Notes under the pieces: generated by a model | The model's input: the letters and a program-made list of their open reading frames with translations, nothing else | What the model was told of the DNA's origin: nothing | The model's database searches: none | Assembly (NCBI GenBank): GCA_002771355.1 | Contig: PCSU01000056.1 | Coordinates: forward strand, 1-49,732 | DNA: 49,732 nt | DNA from: a candidate division WWE3 bacterium CG22_combo_CG10-13_8_21_14_all_39_12 | GTDB lineage: Bacteria; Patescibacteriota; 4484-211; GCA-002791395 | Direction of reading: 5' to 3' | Translations under genes and position numbers: made by a program | Shown: positions 26,229 to 33,644 of the stretch, piece after piece | Layout: every line of letters begins with the position of its first letter | Position numbering within the stretch: the first letter of the stretch is position 1

Positions 26229-27515
26229 TTATGAATTGCTAGTCAATTTCGTCATTGTTTGTAAATTAATCAAAGACCTTCCCTCAAAAAGTACTGCAAC
26301 TGATCCGACCTTGTTAACCATTTCATCATAGAGTTGTTTAGCTGATACAACAAGCTTCGCATGAGCATAATACTTGGCGTGGAAAGGTTCAACAATATAA
26401 AAACCATCAACACGTGGGAAAATTTCTTGGTCCAACGCACTGTTTACAGATTGCGATTCTTCGCCTAACTCATATACTCCCGTACAAACCACAATATGAC
26501 GATCAGCAGGGATTGAAACAAGTTTCTCGACAGCCGCTCGAAATCCTGTGGAATTGCTATTATACGTATCATCAATAACAGAAAGATTATCTGAAACCTT
26601 TGTTATTTGCATACGTGATTGTTGTGGATTAATATGTGAAATCCCTTGCGCAATCTGATCCTCGGTCATTCCCAGCAATGCACCAACAACACGTGCGGCC
26701 TGGACATTTTGATCAACGTTTCGTGACTCATACGTCATTATTGCAACATCAATATTTTTGACAAGCTCCTCAACATTTTTGTCTGCAACATTTAATACAG
26801 CTGTACCGTTTACATCAAGTGCATCAATCAACTCCATTTTTGCTTTTATAATATTTTCCTTACCACCAAAAAGACCAGCATGCTGTTCATTAAGTCCTGT
26901 CATAACACCAATTTTTGGTTTCATCGCATCAGCGACAAGCTTTATTACCCCTTGATAATATGCTCCCATTTCTACGACATATACATCATATGAAGCATCT
27001 AAGTATCGTAATGCATGGAGGGCAACACCAATCTCACCATTGGCACTTTTGGGTGTTCTTAAAACTTTAAATTTTTCACTTAATACGTCGGCTATAACTT
27101 CTTTTGTTGTGGTCTTTCCGTACGATCCAGTTACACCAATCACTATAAGGCTCGGAAACATAGCCCGCTTACGTTTTGCCAGAAACAATAAAAATCGTTC
27201 AACAAAAAACGATGGTATTGACCATAAAAACACAGCCGCTGCTATAGCGAATGGTCCTCCAATAACAACTAAAAACGCTACACATACAACCCAAAATAGC
27301 GATAGCTTTGGAATAGTGACTAGTGGGAAAAGTACTATTACTGCAGCAGTAAGAGAAATAAGGACAATCTTAATCGTAATCTTTGGACGTTTGCGTTGAC
27401 CTGATAGTAATAAACGGACTCGATCTTGTGGAGTTAAAGACTGAATAAATAACACCATTCGATCTCGTCTATATCCTTTGAGTTGCCATTGATATAACCA
27501 GTAAATAAAATTCAT
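26229..27515 (-). CDS. Membrane-anchored MurF-like ligase
   Basis: 428 aa. The first 115 residues are not the MurF substrate domain but contain two strongly hydrophobic segments (about 47-67 and 70-98) and basic flanks. The ATPase domain follows: VTGSYGKTTTKEV (P-loop 129-136), ANGEIGVALHAL, NEQHAGLFGGKENIIKAKMEL, and VIDDTYNSNSTGFRAAVEKL, all MurF landmarks. MurF adds D-Ala-D-Ala to UDP-MurNAc-tripeptide in the cytosol. Here the membrane anchor and lost UDP pocket suggest a lipid-linked substrate or a different polymer. It starts 6 nt after the hydrolase gene and runs directly into DegT. Confidence 0.85.
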   Translation of the reverse strand: MNFIYWLYQWQLKGYRRDRMVLFIQSLTPQDRVRLLLSGQRKRPKITIKIVLISLTAAVIVLFPLVTIPKLSLFWVVCVAFLVVIGGPFAIAAAVFLWSIPSFFVERFLLFLAKRKRAMFPSLIVIGVTGSYGKTTTKEVIADVLSEKFKVLRTPKSANGEIGVALHALRYLDASYDVYVVEMGAYYQGVIKLVADAMKPKIGVMTGLNEQHAGLFGGKENIIKAKMELIDALDVNGTAVLNVADKNVEELVKNIDVAIMTYESRNVDQNVQAARVVGALLGMTEDQIAQGISHINPQQSRMQITKVSDNLSVIDDTYNSNSTGFRAAVEKLVSIPADRHIVVCTGVYELGEESQSVNSALDQEIFPRVDGFYIVEPFHAKYYAHAKLVVSAKQLYDEMVNKVGSVAVLFEGRSLINLQTMTKLTSNS

Positions 27516-27521
27516 ATGTAT

Positions 27522-28250
27522 TTATGTGCGTTGGGTAAAACGCATAATTTCTTTAACCACAATCTCAGGATGTTCGTATAAAAACGAATGCCCGCGCCCC
27601 TCTACTGCGACAAGCGTTGATTGCGGTATTTTCTCACTCCATACTTTTGACATGGTAAATGGTGTTGCCTTGTCTTGCCTTGCCCACAACAATAATGTTG
27701 GTACTTTAATCCCCATAAGATCTTCACGAATGTCTTGCGATAAAACTCGACTTAGGATGGATTTTAGTCCTTCTGGTGCCTGCGCATAATCATAAGAACC
27801 TGTACCTTTTGTCCATAGTTTTGTAACACCAGACTTAAAGACAGAAATTATTGGTAAAGAAAATATAATAGATCCCCACGAGGCCAACTGTTTTTTTATG
27901 TCTAAAATCAGGTTTTTGGTCCGTACACCTGACGGATTAACCACCACTAAATGTGAAGCAAGAGTTGGATACTTTGCACTACACAATGCACAAACAGCCC
28001 CACCAAAGGAATGTCCAACCAATACGACAGGTGCCTTAGCATTGTTTACTATGTACTCTTCTAACCATTGTGCGTACTCAGAAATACCCCAATCTGTTGG
28101 AGGTACATTCGTTTGTCCAAAACCGGGCAAGGTTGGAACTAATACACGGTATCCTAGACCATTGAGTTCATCTTCAAGTTTTTTAAGTGGATTTATTTTA
28201 TATGTCCACCCGTGAACAAGAACTATTGTTACATTATTCTTGATATCCAT
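27522..28250 (-). CDS. Alpha/beta-hydrolase fold protein
   Basis: 242 aa with a complete catalytic triad layout: nucleophile elbow GHSFGG with S81, aspartate D193 in LWARQDKATPF, and H221 in GRGHSF; the oxyanion region is LVHGW (11-15). No signal peptide is seen, so it probably acts in the cytosol. The family covers esterases, amidases and thioesterases, and the substrate cannot be told. Its start overlaps the end of the MurA-like gene by 17 nt, indicating translation coupling and a likely role in the same wall pathway. Confidence 0.85.
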   Translation of the reverse strand: MDIKNNVTIVLVHGWTYKINPLKKLEDELNGLGYRVLVPTLPGFGQTNVPPTDWGISEYAQWLEEYIVNNAKAPVVLVGHSFGGAVCALCSAKYPTLASHLVVVNPSGVRTKNLILDIKKQLASWGSIIFSLPIISVFKSGVTKLWTKGTGSYDYAQAPEGLKSILSRVLSQDIREDLMGIKVPTLLLWARQDKATPFTMSKVWSEKIPQSTLVAVEGRGHSFLYEHPEIVVKEIMRFTQRT

Positions 28251-29502
28251 AAATTTTCATACCTAGCTTTGCCAATGAACTAAAGATATTTTGATGTACA
28301 TCCTTGATCGCATTTGAATATGATATTTCTGAAGTCCCTGATGCAGCCTGTGCACACAAAAGCGCACTCACAGCTGACTCATATGACTCTGGTGCAAATT
28401 TTGTTGCCCTAAATTTATGTGGACCAAATATTCTCACTTCAGATGTAAATGGATCCGATGGTAATACCGTGACTTCAACCCCACAGGAGGAAAGCGGGCT
28501 TACAATTTCTGACACCTTATGCTTTTCAATAAACAATTGGGATTCCCCATCAGACAATCCAGAAATGACGCTTAATACTGATTGCCATATGAGGGGTAAT
28601 CTTTGAGACTCACTAAGCGTTTGAATAGATGGGGTAAATACCTGGTCTTTTTGCCACACTCTTAAAACCTCTTTATCAAGACTAAATTCAACACCACGAT
28701 CTAATAATCGCTTTGTTATCCGTGATAATGATTTATTGGGAAAGTTAGTTATTTGTATATCTCCTCTAGAAACTGCAACCAATGCCAAATATAACAAGGC
28801 TTCGCGTGATGATGGCGGAACCACATACAAAATTCCAATAAGTTCAGGGACAGACTCGACAACAATTTCAAGATTATCTCCTTGAATATGAACCCCCATT
28901 TGTGTAAAAACAGCTTTTAAAATATCAAACTCCTCTGAGGGAGCACATTGCTTAATCGTTGTCTTTAAACCACTTGTGGCTAACGTAAGGGCAACGAGCG
29001 AGGCAAGCACCTTATCTTCAAAGGACATCTCTGATGGAAGAGTAACCGCACAATCTTTTTTTGTTGTGGGCAAATATGCAACTACATAATGGGACTCTAA
29101 CTCAACGGTTACACCAAATGCCTCTAGGATTGGACGAAGGTATGAATGAGATGCAATAACAGTCTCGGGAATGCCGGCCTTTCCAAATCGTGCGAGTAAT
29201 GTTGCCCAAATCAATACAAGTTCAAATGTAGTAAGAGTTTTGTTGGGAGGAATCGCCGACATTGAAATTGATTCTCCATGAATGGAAACCCCATCATCTG
29301 TTAGAATTTGAGCTCCAATAAAGGCAAGTATTTCTGTTGTATCCCCTAATGTTTTACAATCTGGTGGATTTTTTACAACGGTCGGGTTCTGTGACAATAT
29401 TCCTGCAATAAGTGCGATTTTAGAAGCCATAACACTCTCAGATAGTGTTACCTCTCCCGTTAAGTAGCTATTCCCCTCAATTGTTATTGTTTCTATCTCC
29501 AT
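28234..29502 (-). CDS. MurA homologue lacking catalytic residues
   Basis: 422 aa with the EPSP-synthase/MurA inside-out barrel pattern end to end, starting ITIEGNSYLTGEVTL. MurA adds enolpyruvate to UDP-GlcNAc, the first step towards MurNAc. By my hand alignment to E. coli MurA, the catalytic Cys115 is a serine (Ser118, five before the kept R123-P124), the base Asp305 is Ile305 in RLPLIWQS, and the Lys22-Asn23 pair in SGAKNAAL is replaced (SESVMASK). It is probably not a normal MurA: a non-catalytic regulator, or an enzyme with another reaction. A second, true MurA may exist outside the window. A TATAAT box lies upstream. Confidence 0.8.
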   Translation of the reverse strand: MEIETITIEGNSYLTGEVTLSESVMASKIALIAGILSQNPTVVKNPPDCKTLGDTTEILAFIGAQILTDDGVSIHGESISMSAIPPNKTLTTFELVLIWATLLARFGKAGIPETVIASHSYLRPILEAFGVTVELESHYVVAYLPTTKKDCAVTLPSEMSFEDKVLASLVALTLATSGLKTTIKQCAPSEEFDILKAVFTQMGVHIQGDNLEIVVESVPELIGILYVVPPSSREALLYLALVAVSRGDIQITNFPNKSLSRITKRLLDRGVEFSLDKEVLRVWQKDQVFTPSIQTLSESQRLPLIWQSVLSVISGLSDGESQLFIEKHKVSEIVSPLSSCGVEVTVLPSDPFTSEVRIFGPHKFRATKFAPESYESAVSALLCAQAASGTSEISYSNAIKDVHQNIFSSLAKLGMKIYGYQE

Positions 29503-29613
29503 GTTTTACTCTAAAACTATTTTTATATCTAGTAAAAATCACCATTTGGTAGCCCTCGTCACCTCTTTAGCCGTTATTGCCGGCATATGGGGGTTTTATT
29601 ACAATATTAGTGT

Positions 29614-29619
29614 ATTATA
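29614..29619 (-). promoter_or_regulatory. Consensus -10 box upstream of the MurA-like gene
   Basis: A perfect TATAAT on the minus strand lies 25 nt beyond the PBP stop and about 110 nt before the MurA-like ATG. The -35 region overlaps the end of the PBP gene and is weak. It would let the MurA-like to MurE-like group be expressed apart from the mraZ promoter. The leader between it and the gene holds no clear frame. Confidence 0.4.
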
Positions 29620-29644
29620 GCCAATTTTTTGAGATAACGCACAT

Positions 29645-31537
29645 TTACGCTGGTTCAATCTGAAAATACACCATTAAATCTTGGGCAAATTGAAACCACA
29701 ATGGAACAACCGTATCTGCAGAGAATGACGATGTTGTTGGTTCGCTGAGCTTCATAATCAGCACAAATTGAGGATCATCTATCGGAGCAAAACCAACAAA
29801 TGTTGTATTGGTTTTGTGAGGGTCATACGCCCCATTTACAGGAATCTGGGCTGTGCCCGTTTTCCCACCAATACTATAATCCTCCATTCCAGCATTCTTA
29901 ACAAACCACTTAAACTCACCATCAGTTACTACTTTTCGAAGCATCAACCGAAGCATTTCAGAGGTCTCCTGGCTTATTGGTTCAGAAATTATTTCAGGCT
30001 TTACAACAATCTCGGTTTTATTTCCTTTATTATCGTAATCAATAAGTGTATCCACAATATGAGGTTTATATAGGTTGCCACCATTTATTAATGAAGAAAA
30101 TGCTGAAACCATTTGAAGTGGTGTTACAGAAATACCTTGGCCAAACGACATGTTTGCTAGATCAATATCCCTCCACATTGATTGATCTCTAACAATTCCC
30201 CACTCTTCACCCTGAAGATCAATCCCTGTTGGACTTCCAAAGTTAAAAGCATCAATATACTTTGCAAATGTTTCAAAACCTACCCTATGTCCAACCCATG
30301 CAGCACCAGTATTGTTTGAGTGTTGCAAAATCTCTGTCATAGTAATTGTTCCCAAATATCGATTATTCCATGTCCGCACTGAAAACCCACTGTATACAAC
30401 GGGCCCAACATCATCAAACGTAATAGAGGGAGTAACTAACCCTTCATTAAGAGCCATGGACAATGTTATTGGTTTTATAACTGATCCTGGCTCGTAATTT
30501 CCACCTATTGAAAGATTCCGAAAAACCTCAACTTTTCCAACATCTGACTCTCCTTTTAACTCATCAGACCAATACTCAGGTAAGTACGTAGGATAGTTTG
30601 CCATTGCAAGAATGCGTCCCGTGTTGGGTTCTAAAAGTATTGCAGTTCCGTTTTTAGCATCATATTTTTTAACACCTTCCTCAAGCCTCTTTTCAAGAAG
30701 ATACTGTAACTCACGTTCAATAGTAAGAATCAAATCCCTTCCGTGAGACGGACTTTTTTGAAACTGCTCTCCATAGGGAATTGGTCGCCCATTAACATCC
30801 GTTTCTGTAACAACATACCCTGAACGACCAGAAAGATCGCCATCATAAAACCCTTCAAGACCAAAATAACCCGTATCACGTCCCGTTACATTTTTTCCCA
30901 CAAACCCCAAAACATGTGCTGCAAATGTCCCCTCAGGGTATGAACGTTTTTTATTAGCTTGAAAATGAAGCCCCAAAGAATTATCTTTTTCAATTGATTG
31001 TTTTTGGTTTCGATCCAGTCCTACAATCATTTGTACATATTGGTTACTATCATCCTTTAGCGCTTGTGATAATTCTTCTTTGATTACTTCTTTAAGAGTA
31101 TCCGGCCAATCTGACTGTTCTAAAGGCAAAGTATATCTGAATTTATGAATAGTGATTGGAAGCGAAACATCTACAGAAACCTTTTCATCCTCCTTGGGTT
31201 TAACATATAATCGTTCATGAATTTCTTTATCAACCGGCTCAGCCTTTAGCATCTCATCAATATGTTTATATAATATATCTACGCTTTTCCCTTTATCCTC
31301 CATTTCCTTGGGAACTGCAAACAATAAATATGTGTCCGCATTAATCACCAACGGATAGTTATCATGAGTATATATTTCTCCACGTCTTGCTATGAGCTCT
31401 TGTTCAACAACGTGCTGATCATACGCCAATGCTTTGTAATGTGCATGGTCTAATATCATGATCTGACCCAATCGCAGTGCAACGATGAAAAACCCAAAAA
31501 TAATACTTGATTTAATAAGTCGTAAACGCCAATCCAT
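29645..31537 (-). CDS. ftsI: Class B penicillin-binding protein (FtsI/PBP3-type transpeptidase)
   Basis: Septal transpeptidase crosslinking peptidoglycan (630 aa from the ATG at 31537). One N-terminal membrane helix (about 9-29) is followed by the PBP dimer domain (RRGEIYTHDNYPLVIN...) and the transpeptidase domain with SVIK (S352, K355), SNN (407-409) and KTGTAQ (559-561). The frame is open to 31573 only through a TTG; I prefer the ATG, although no ribosome site is obvious for either. It partners the SEDS protein FtsW. Crosslinking activity implies that real stem peptides are present in this cell. Confidence 0.95.
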   Translation of the reverse strand: MDWRLRLIKSSIIFGFFIVALRLGQIMILDHAHYKALAYDQHVVEQELIARRGEIYTHDNYPLVINADTYLLFAVPKEMEDKGKSVDILYKHIDEMLKAEPVDKEIHERLYVKPKEDEKVSVDVSLPITIHKFRYTLPLEQSDWPDTLKEVIKEELSQALKDDSNQYVQMIVGLDRNQKQSIEKDNSLGLHFQANKKRSYPEGTFAAHVLGFVGKNVTGRDTGYFGLEGFYDGDLSGRSGYVVTETDVNGRPIPYGEQFQKSPSHGRDLILTIERELQYLLEKRLEEGVKKYDAKNGTAILLEPNTGRILAMANYPTYLPEYWSDELKGESDVGKVEVFRNLSIGGNYEPGSVIKPITLSMALNEGLVTPSITFDDVGPVVYSGFSVRTWNNRYLGTITMTEILQHSNNTGAAWVGHRVGFETFAKYIDAFNFGSPTGIDLQGEEWGIVRDQSMWRDIDLANMSFGQGISVTPLQMVSAFSSLINGGNLYKPHIVDTLIDYDNKGNKTEIVVKPEIISEPISQETSEMLRLMLRKVVTDGEFKWFVKNAGMEDYSIGGKTGTAQIPVNGAYDPHKTNTTFVGFAPIDDPQFVLIMKLSEPTTSSFSADTVVPLWFQFAQDLMVYFQIEPA

Positions 31538-31581
31538 AATTGTAATTATGCAATGATTCCACCGGAAAAACAAAGAACAAA

Positions 31582-31923
31582 CTACCGGGTAGCTATTGAA
31601 CGTTCGTCTGGGGTTTCAGAAATAAACACCAGGTGTGAAAATGACCTATCCATGCTAAATTCCTCGCGAGCCTGTTTTTCAATCTTTGGCATCGCTGACA
31701 ATGCAACAATTTCTTCTCTTAATACTTCCATCTTGTCCTCGAGTTCTAGTTTGCGATTTTCGAGTACTGAAATATTCTGACCTGTTGTTGCAACCTGAGC
31801 TGCAAAAAAGATTTGTGCTGAAAAGGCGACAACGACAGCAATAATAAGAGTACTCATCGCAGTTATGTTTCGAAGTTTATTCGACATGGTTTTTTTTGTG
31901 TTTTCAGTTATTTTTCTATTCAT
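31582..31923 (-). CDS. ftsL: FtsL/DivIC-like division protein
   Basis: 113 aa: a short basic cytoplasmic tail, one membrane helix (about 22-43), then a predicted coiled coil (about 50-80, LENRKLELEDKMEVLREEI) and a short tail. This is the topology of FtsL and DivIC/FtsB, which activate the FtsW/FtsI pair. It overlaps the rsmH stop by 4 nt (ATGA) and precedes the PBP gene, exactly the dcw position of ftsL. Sequence identity in this family is too low to prove it; the position carries the call. Confidence 0.82.
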   Translation of the reverse strand: MNRKITENTKKTMSNKLRNITAMSTLIIAVVVAFSAQIFFAAQVATTGQNISVLENRKLELEDKMEVLREEIVALSAMPKIEKQAREEFSMDRSFSHLVFISETPDERSIATR

Positions 31924-32807
31924 ATTTTTTCTGCTATACGCATCTTTGCTGACCTGGCACGCGTGTTTCGACTAATTTCCTCGTCAGATGGAACTATAAC
32001 CTTGGTTGTTATTACCGTTATGTCCTCTCTGGCTTTAAATGCATGTTTTACAATCCTATCTTCTAAAGAATGAAACGATATCACTACAATTCGAGCACCT
32101 TTTGAGGCAATGTCCATAGCTTGAGATAAACCCGTTTTTAATACTTCAAGCTCGTCATTGACTGCTATGCGTAATGCCTGAAACACCTGTGTACTAGGAC
32201 TAATGTTTCGCGACCAACGCGAACCGTAGGCCTTTTCAACAACTTTTGCTAGATCACCAGTTGTCAATAGTGGACAAATGTCTCTTGCCTTAACAATCGC
32301 CTGAGCGATTCTTTTAGGCATAAAAACCTCACCATATGTTGACAACAATATTGTTAACTCCCTCTCGGTCAAACCATTAACAAGATCAGCGGCTGTCACT
32401 GCATTTCTTTTATCCATGCGCATATCAAGTGGGCTATTTTCCAAAAAAGAAAATCCTCGATGTGATTTATCTAGTTGATCGCTTGATAAACCTAAGTCAA
32501 AAAGAACACCAGAAATTTCAATGTCTTGTAACTCAACTACTTCTTTAAGATGTTCAAAACTTCTGTTAACAATTCGTACTGATGAATTGCCTGCAAACCT
32601 TTGGTTCAATCTCTCGACTGCATCAGCATCTTGGTCAAAACCAAGTACTTTTCCGCCCCTATTTAAGATCTCTTGTGTATGACCTCCTCCACCCGAGGTC
32701 GCATCAATATGCCACTTCCCAGGGACGACCTGTAATGCGTCAATCGCTTCATTTTTTAATACGGTAATGTGCAAACTATCCGTTTTTTGTTTTTCTTCTA
32801 GCATCAT
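31920..32807 (-). CDS. rsmH: 16S rRNA (cytosine-N4) methyltransferase RsmH
   Basis: 295 aa, methylating C1402 of 16S rRNA with S-adenosylmethionine. The SAM motif is HIDATSGGGGHTQEIL, and the family signature GVLFDLGLSSDQLDKSHRGFSF...SPLDMRMD is complete, as is VISFHSLEDRIVKHAF. The ATG at 32807 has GGGG 6 nt before it; a TTG at 32819 and a second ATG three bases on are alternatives. It is the second dcw gene, separated from mraZ by a repeat-rich gap of about 220 nt. Confidence 0.96.
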   Translation of the reverse strand: MMLEEKQKTDSLHITVLKNEAIDALQVVPGKWHIDATSGGGGHTQEILNRGGKVLGFDQDADAVERLNQRFAGNSSVRIVNRSFEHLKEVVELQDIEISGVLFDLGLSSDQLDKSHRGFSFLENSPLDMRMDKRNAVTAADLVNGLTERELTILLSTYGEVFMPKRIAQAIVKARDICPLLTTGDLAKVVEKAYGSRWSRNISPSTQVFQALRIAVNDELEVLKTGLSQAMDIASKGARIVVISFHSLEDRIVKHAFKAREDITVITTKVIVPSDEEISRNTRARSAKMRIAEKI

Positions 32808-32820
32808 TAAATTCCCCAAT

Positions 32821-32858
32821 CATATTGATTCCTTGGAATCATATTGACTGCTTGGAGT
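32821..32858 (-). repeat. Tandem 19-bp repeat, each unit with a dyad, in front of rsmH
   Basis: Two consecutive 19-bp units share 15 or 16 bases and each contains its own inverted repeat (TGATTCC/GGAATCA and TATTGACT/AGTCAATA). They lie 14-51 nt before the rsmH ATG. The second changes preserve pairing (ATTCC to ACTGC with a matching change opposite), so the dyads may be selected, either as protein-binding sites or as RNA hairpins close to the ribosome site. Confidence 0.5.
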
Positions 32859-32890
32859 CAATAAACGTCATCTGCAGAAAAGGTGTAGCA

Positions 32891-32929
32891 GTTTGTAACC
32901 AAAGTTTGTAACTAAGGTTTGTAATCAAA
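32891..32929 (-). repeat. Three 13-bp direct repeats between mraZ and rsmH
   Basis: Three adjacent units of consensus GTTTGTAAYYAAA (plus strand) occur at 32891, 32904 and 32917. The last can also fold as GGTTTG/CAAACC on the minus strand. Evenly spaced direct repeats suggest a regulator array. The rest of the 220-nt gap holds no supported gene. Confidence 0.5.
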
Positions 32930-32945
32930 CCACATGTCACCATAA

Positions 32946-32966
32946 AAACAGTTATCGTAACTGTTT
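32946..32966 (-). terminator. Terminator-like hairpin after mraZ (possible attenuator)
   Basis: On the minus strand AAACAGTTA, loop CGA, TAACTGTTT form a perfect 9-bp stem, and the descending arm runs into TTTTTA. It lies about 65 nt beyond the mraZ stop and before rsmH. The stem is AT-rich, so partial termination is more likely than a full stop. It would let mraZ be made in excess of the downstream wall genes. Confidence 0.45.
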
Positions 32967-33030
32967 CGGAACAGTGCGGTGTTTGACCACCACTTTCCGC
33001 AGATGCGTAAATCCAGCAGGCTTTTCCGTT

Positions 33031-33468
33031 TTAATCGTTTACGTTTACTAACCTATTCGCTATCTCAACTGATTCTCGAGCCATTTGTGCTCGGTACTGC
33101 TCCCATTGATGTTCGTCCCACAGTTCAATCCAATTTCCCAGCCCAACAAACACCACATCATCACTAGCAATATGTGCATGTTCTATAAGACTTTCTGGGA
33201 TAACTATTCGTCCCTGTGAGTCCACATTGAGTTCGTGAGCACCACCCAACAAAAATCGTGTTGCTTCTCTCTTATCAGCCGAAATAAACGGTTGATCTGT
33301 AACCCCTTCCAATAATGTTTCAAAGTGCTCCGGTGTAACAATTACAATGCTGTTCTCATATCCACGTGTGGCAATAACAGTATCGCCAGAAATTTTTTTC
33401 CTCAATTTTCCTGGTATCGCTACTCGTTTTCCTTGTGTACATGATGCTTTGTATTCGCCTAAAAACAT
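33031..33468 (-). CDS. mraZ: Transcriptional regulator MraZ
   Basis: 145 aa with two SpoVT-AbrB-like halves (MFLGEYKASCTQGKRVAIP and DSQGRIVIPESLIEHA), the fold of MraZ, which forms rings and binds short repeats in front of its own operon. It is the first gene of the dcw cluster. A promoter and three TGGTGA repeats lie directly upstream, fitting autoregulation. It diverges from glyS. The C-terminus is the usual helical tail (LWDEHQWEQYRAQM). Confidence 0.95.
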   Translation of the reverse strand: MFLGEYKASCTQGKRVAIPGKLRKKISGDTVIATRGYENSIVIVTPEHFETLLEGVTDQPFISADKREATRFLLGGAHELNVDSQGRIVIPESLIEHAHIASDDVVFVGLGNWIELWDEHQWEQYRAQMARESVEIANRLVNVND

Positions 33469-33471
33469 AAT

Positions 33472-33497
33472 TCACCATTTCTCACCAAACTTCACCA
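33472..33497 (-). promoter_or_regulatory. MraZ operator: three TGGTGA repeats with a 10-bp period
   Basis: TGGTGA occurs on the minus strand at 33492-33497, 33482-33487 and 33472-33477, one helical turn apart, between the promoter and the mraZ ATG. Known MraZ boxes are triple G-rich repeats with the same spacing (TGGG-N5 in E. coli). The last repeat may also serve as the ribosome site (GGTGA, 4 nt before ATG), so MraZ binding and translation signals overlap. Confidence 0.82.
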
Positions 33498-33499
33498 TT

Positions 33500-33529
33500 A
33501 ATGTACTACATCTGTCTACCATATGTCAA
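33500..33529 (-). promoter_or_regulatory. Promoter of the dcw cluster (PmraZ)
   Basis: A consensus TTGACA (33524-33529) and TACATT (33500-33505) are 18 bp apart on the minus strand. Transcription would start near 33493, right at the first MraZ operator repeat, so bound MraZ would block it. This is likely the main promoter of the whole wall and division operon. Confidence 0.68.
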
Positions 33530-33575
33530 CGATTGAGATTGACCAAAACACGTCATTTTACAAGCACACATACCG

Positions 33576-33600
33576 AGCGAATTCCCAATGGGAATTCGCT
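33576..33600. repeat. Perfect 11-bp palindrome in the mraZ-glyS gap
   Basis: AGCGAATTCCC and GGGAATTCGCT are perfect inverted copies around a 3-nt centre. It lies between the two divergent promoters, 33 nt upstream of the glyS -10. No T-run follows on either strand, so a terminator is unlikely. A dimeric regulator could bind it and control one or both directions. Confidence 0.6.
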
Positions 33601-33632
33601 ACAAAATAGCAAATACTTAACCTTCTATATGT

Positions 33633-33638
33633 TATAGT
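33633..33638 (+). promoter_or_regulatory. -10 element for a probable leaderless glyS mRNA
   Basis: TATAGT ends 6 nt before the glyS ATG at 33645, which puts the transcript start at or next to the start codon. No Shine-Dalgarno is present. The -35 region is poor. The same spacing is seen for the PLP gene at 17119. Confidence 0.45.
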
Positions 33639-33644
33639 AATTAC

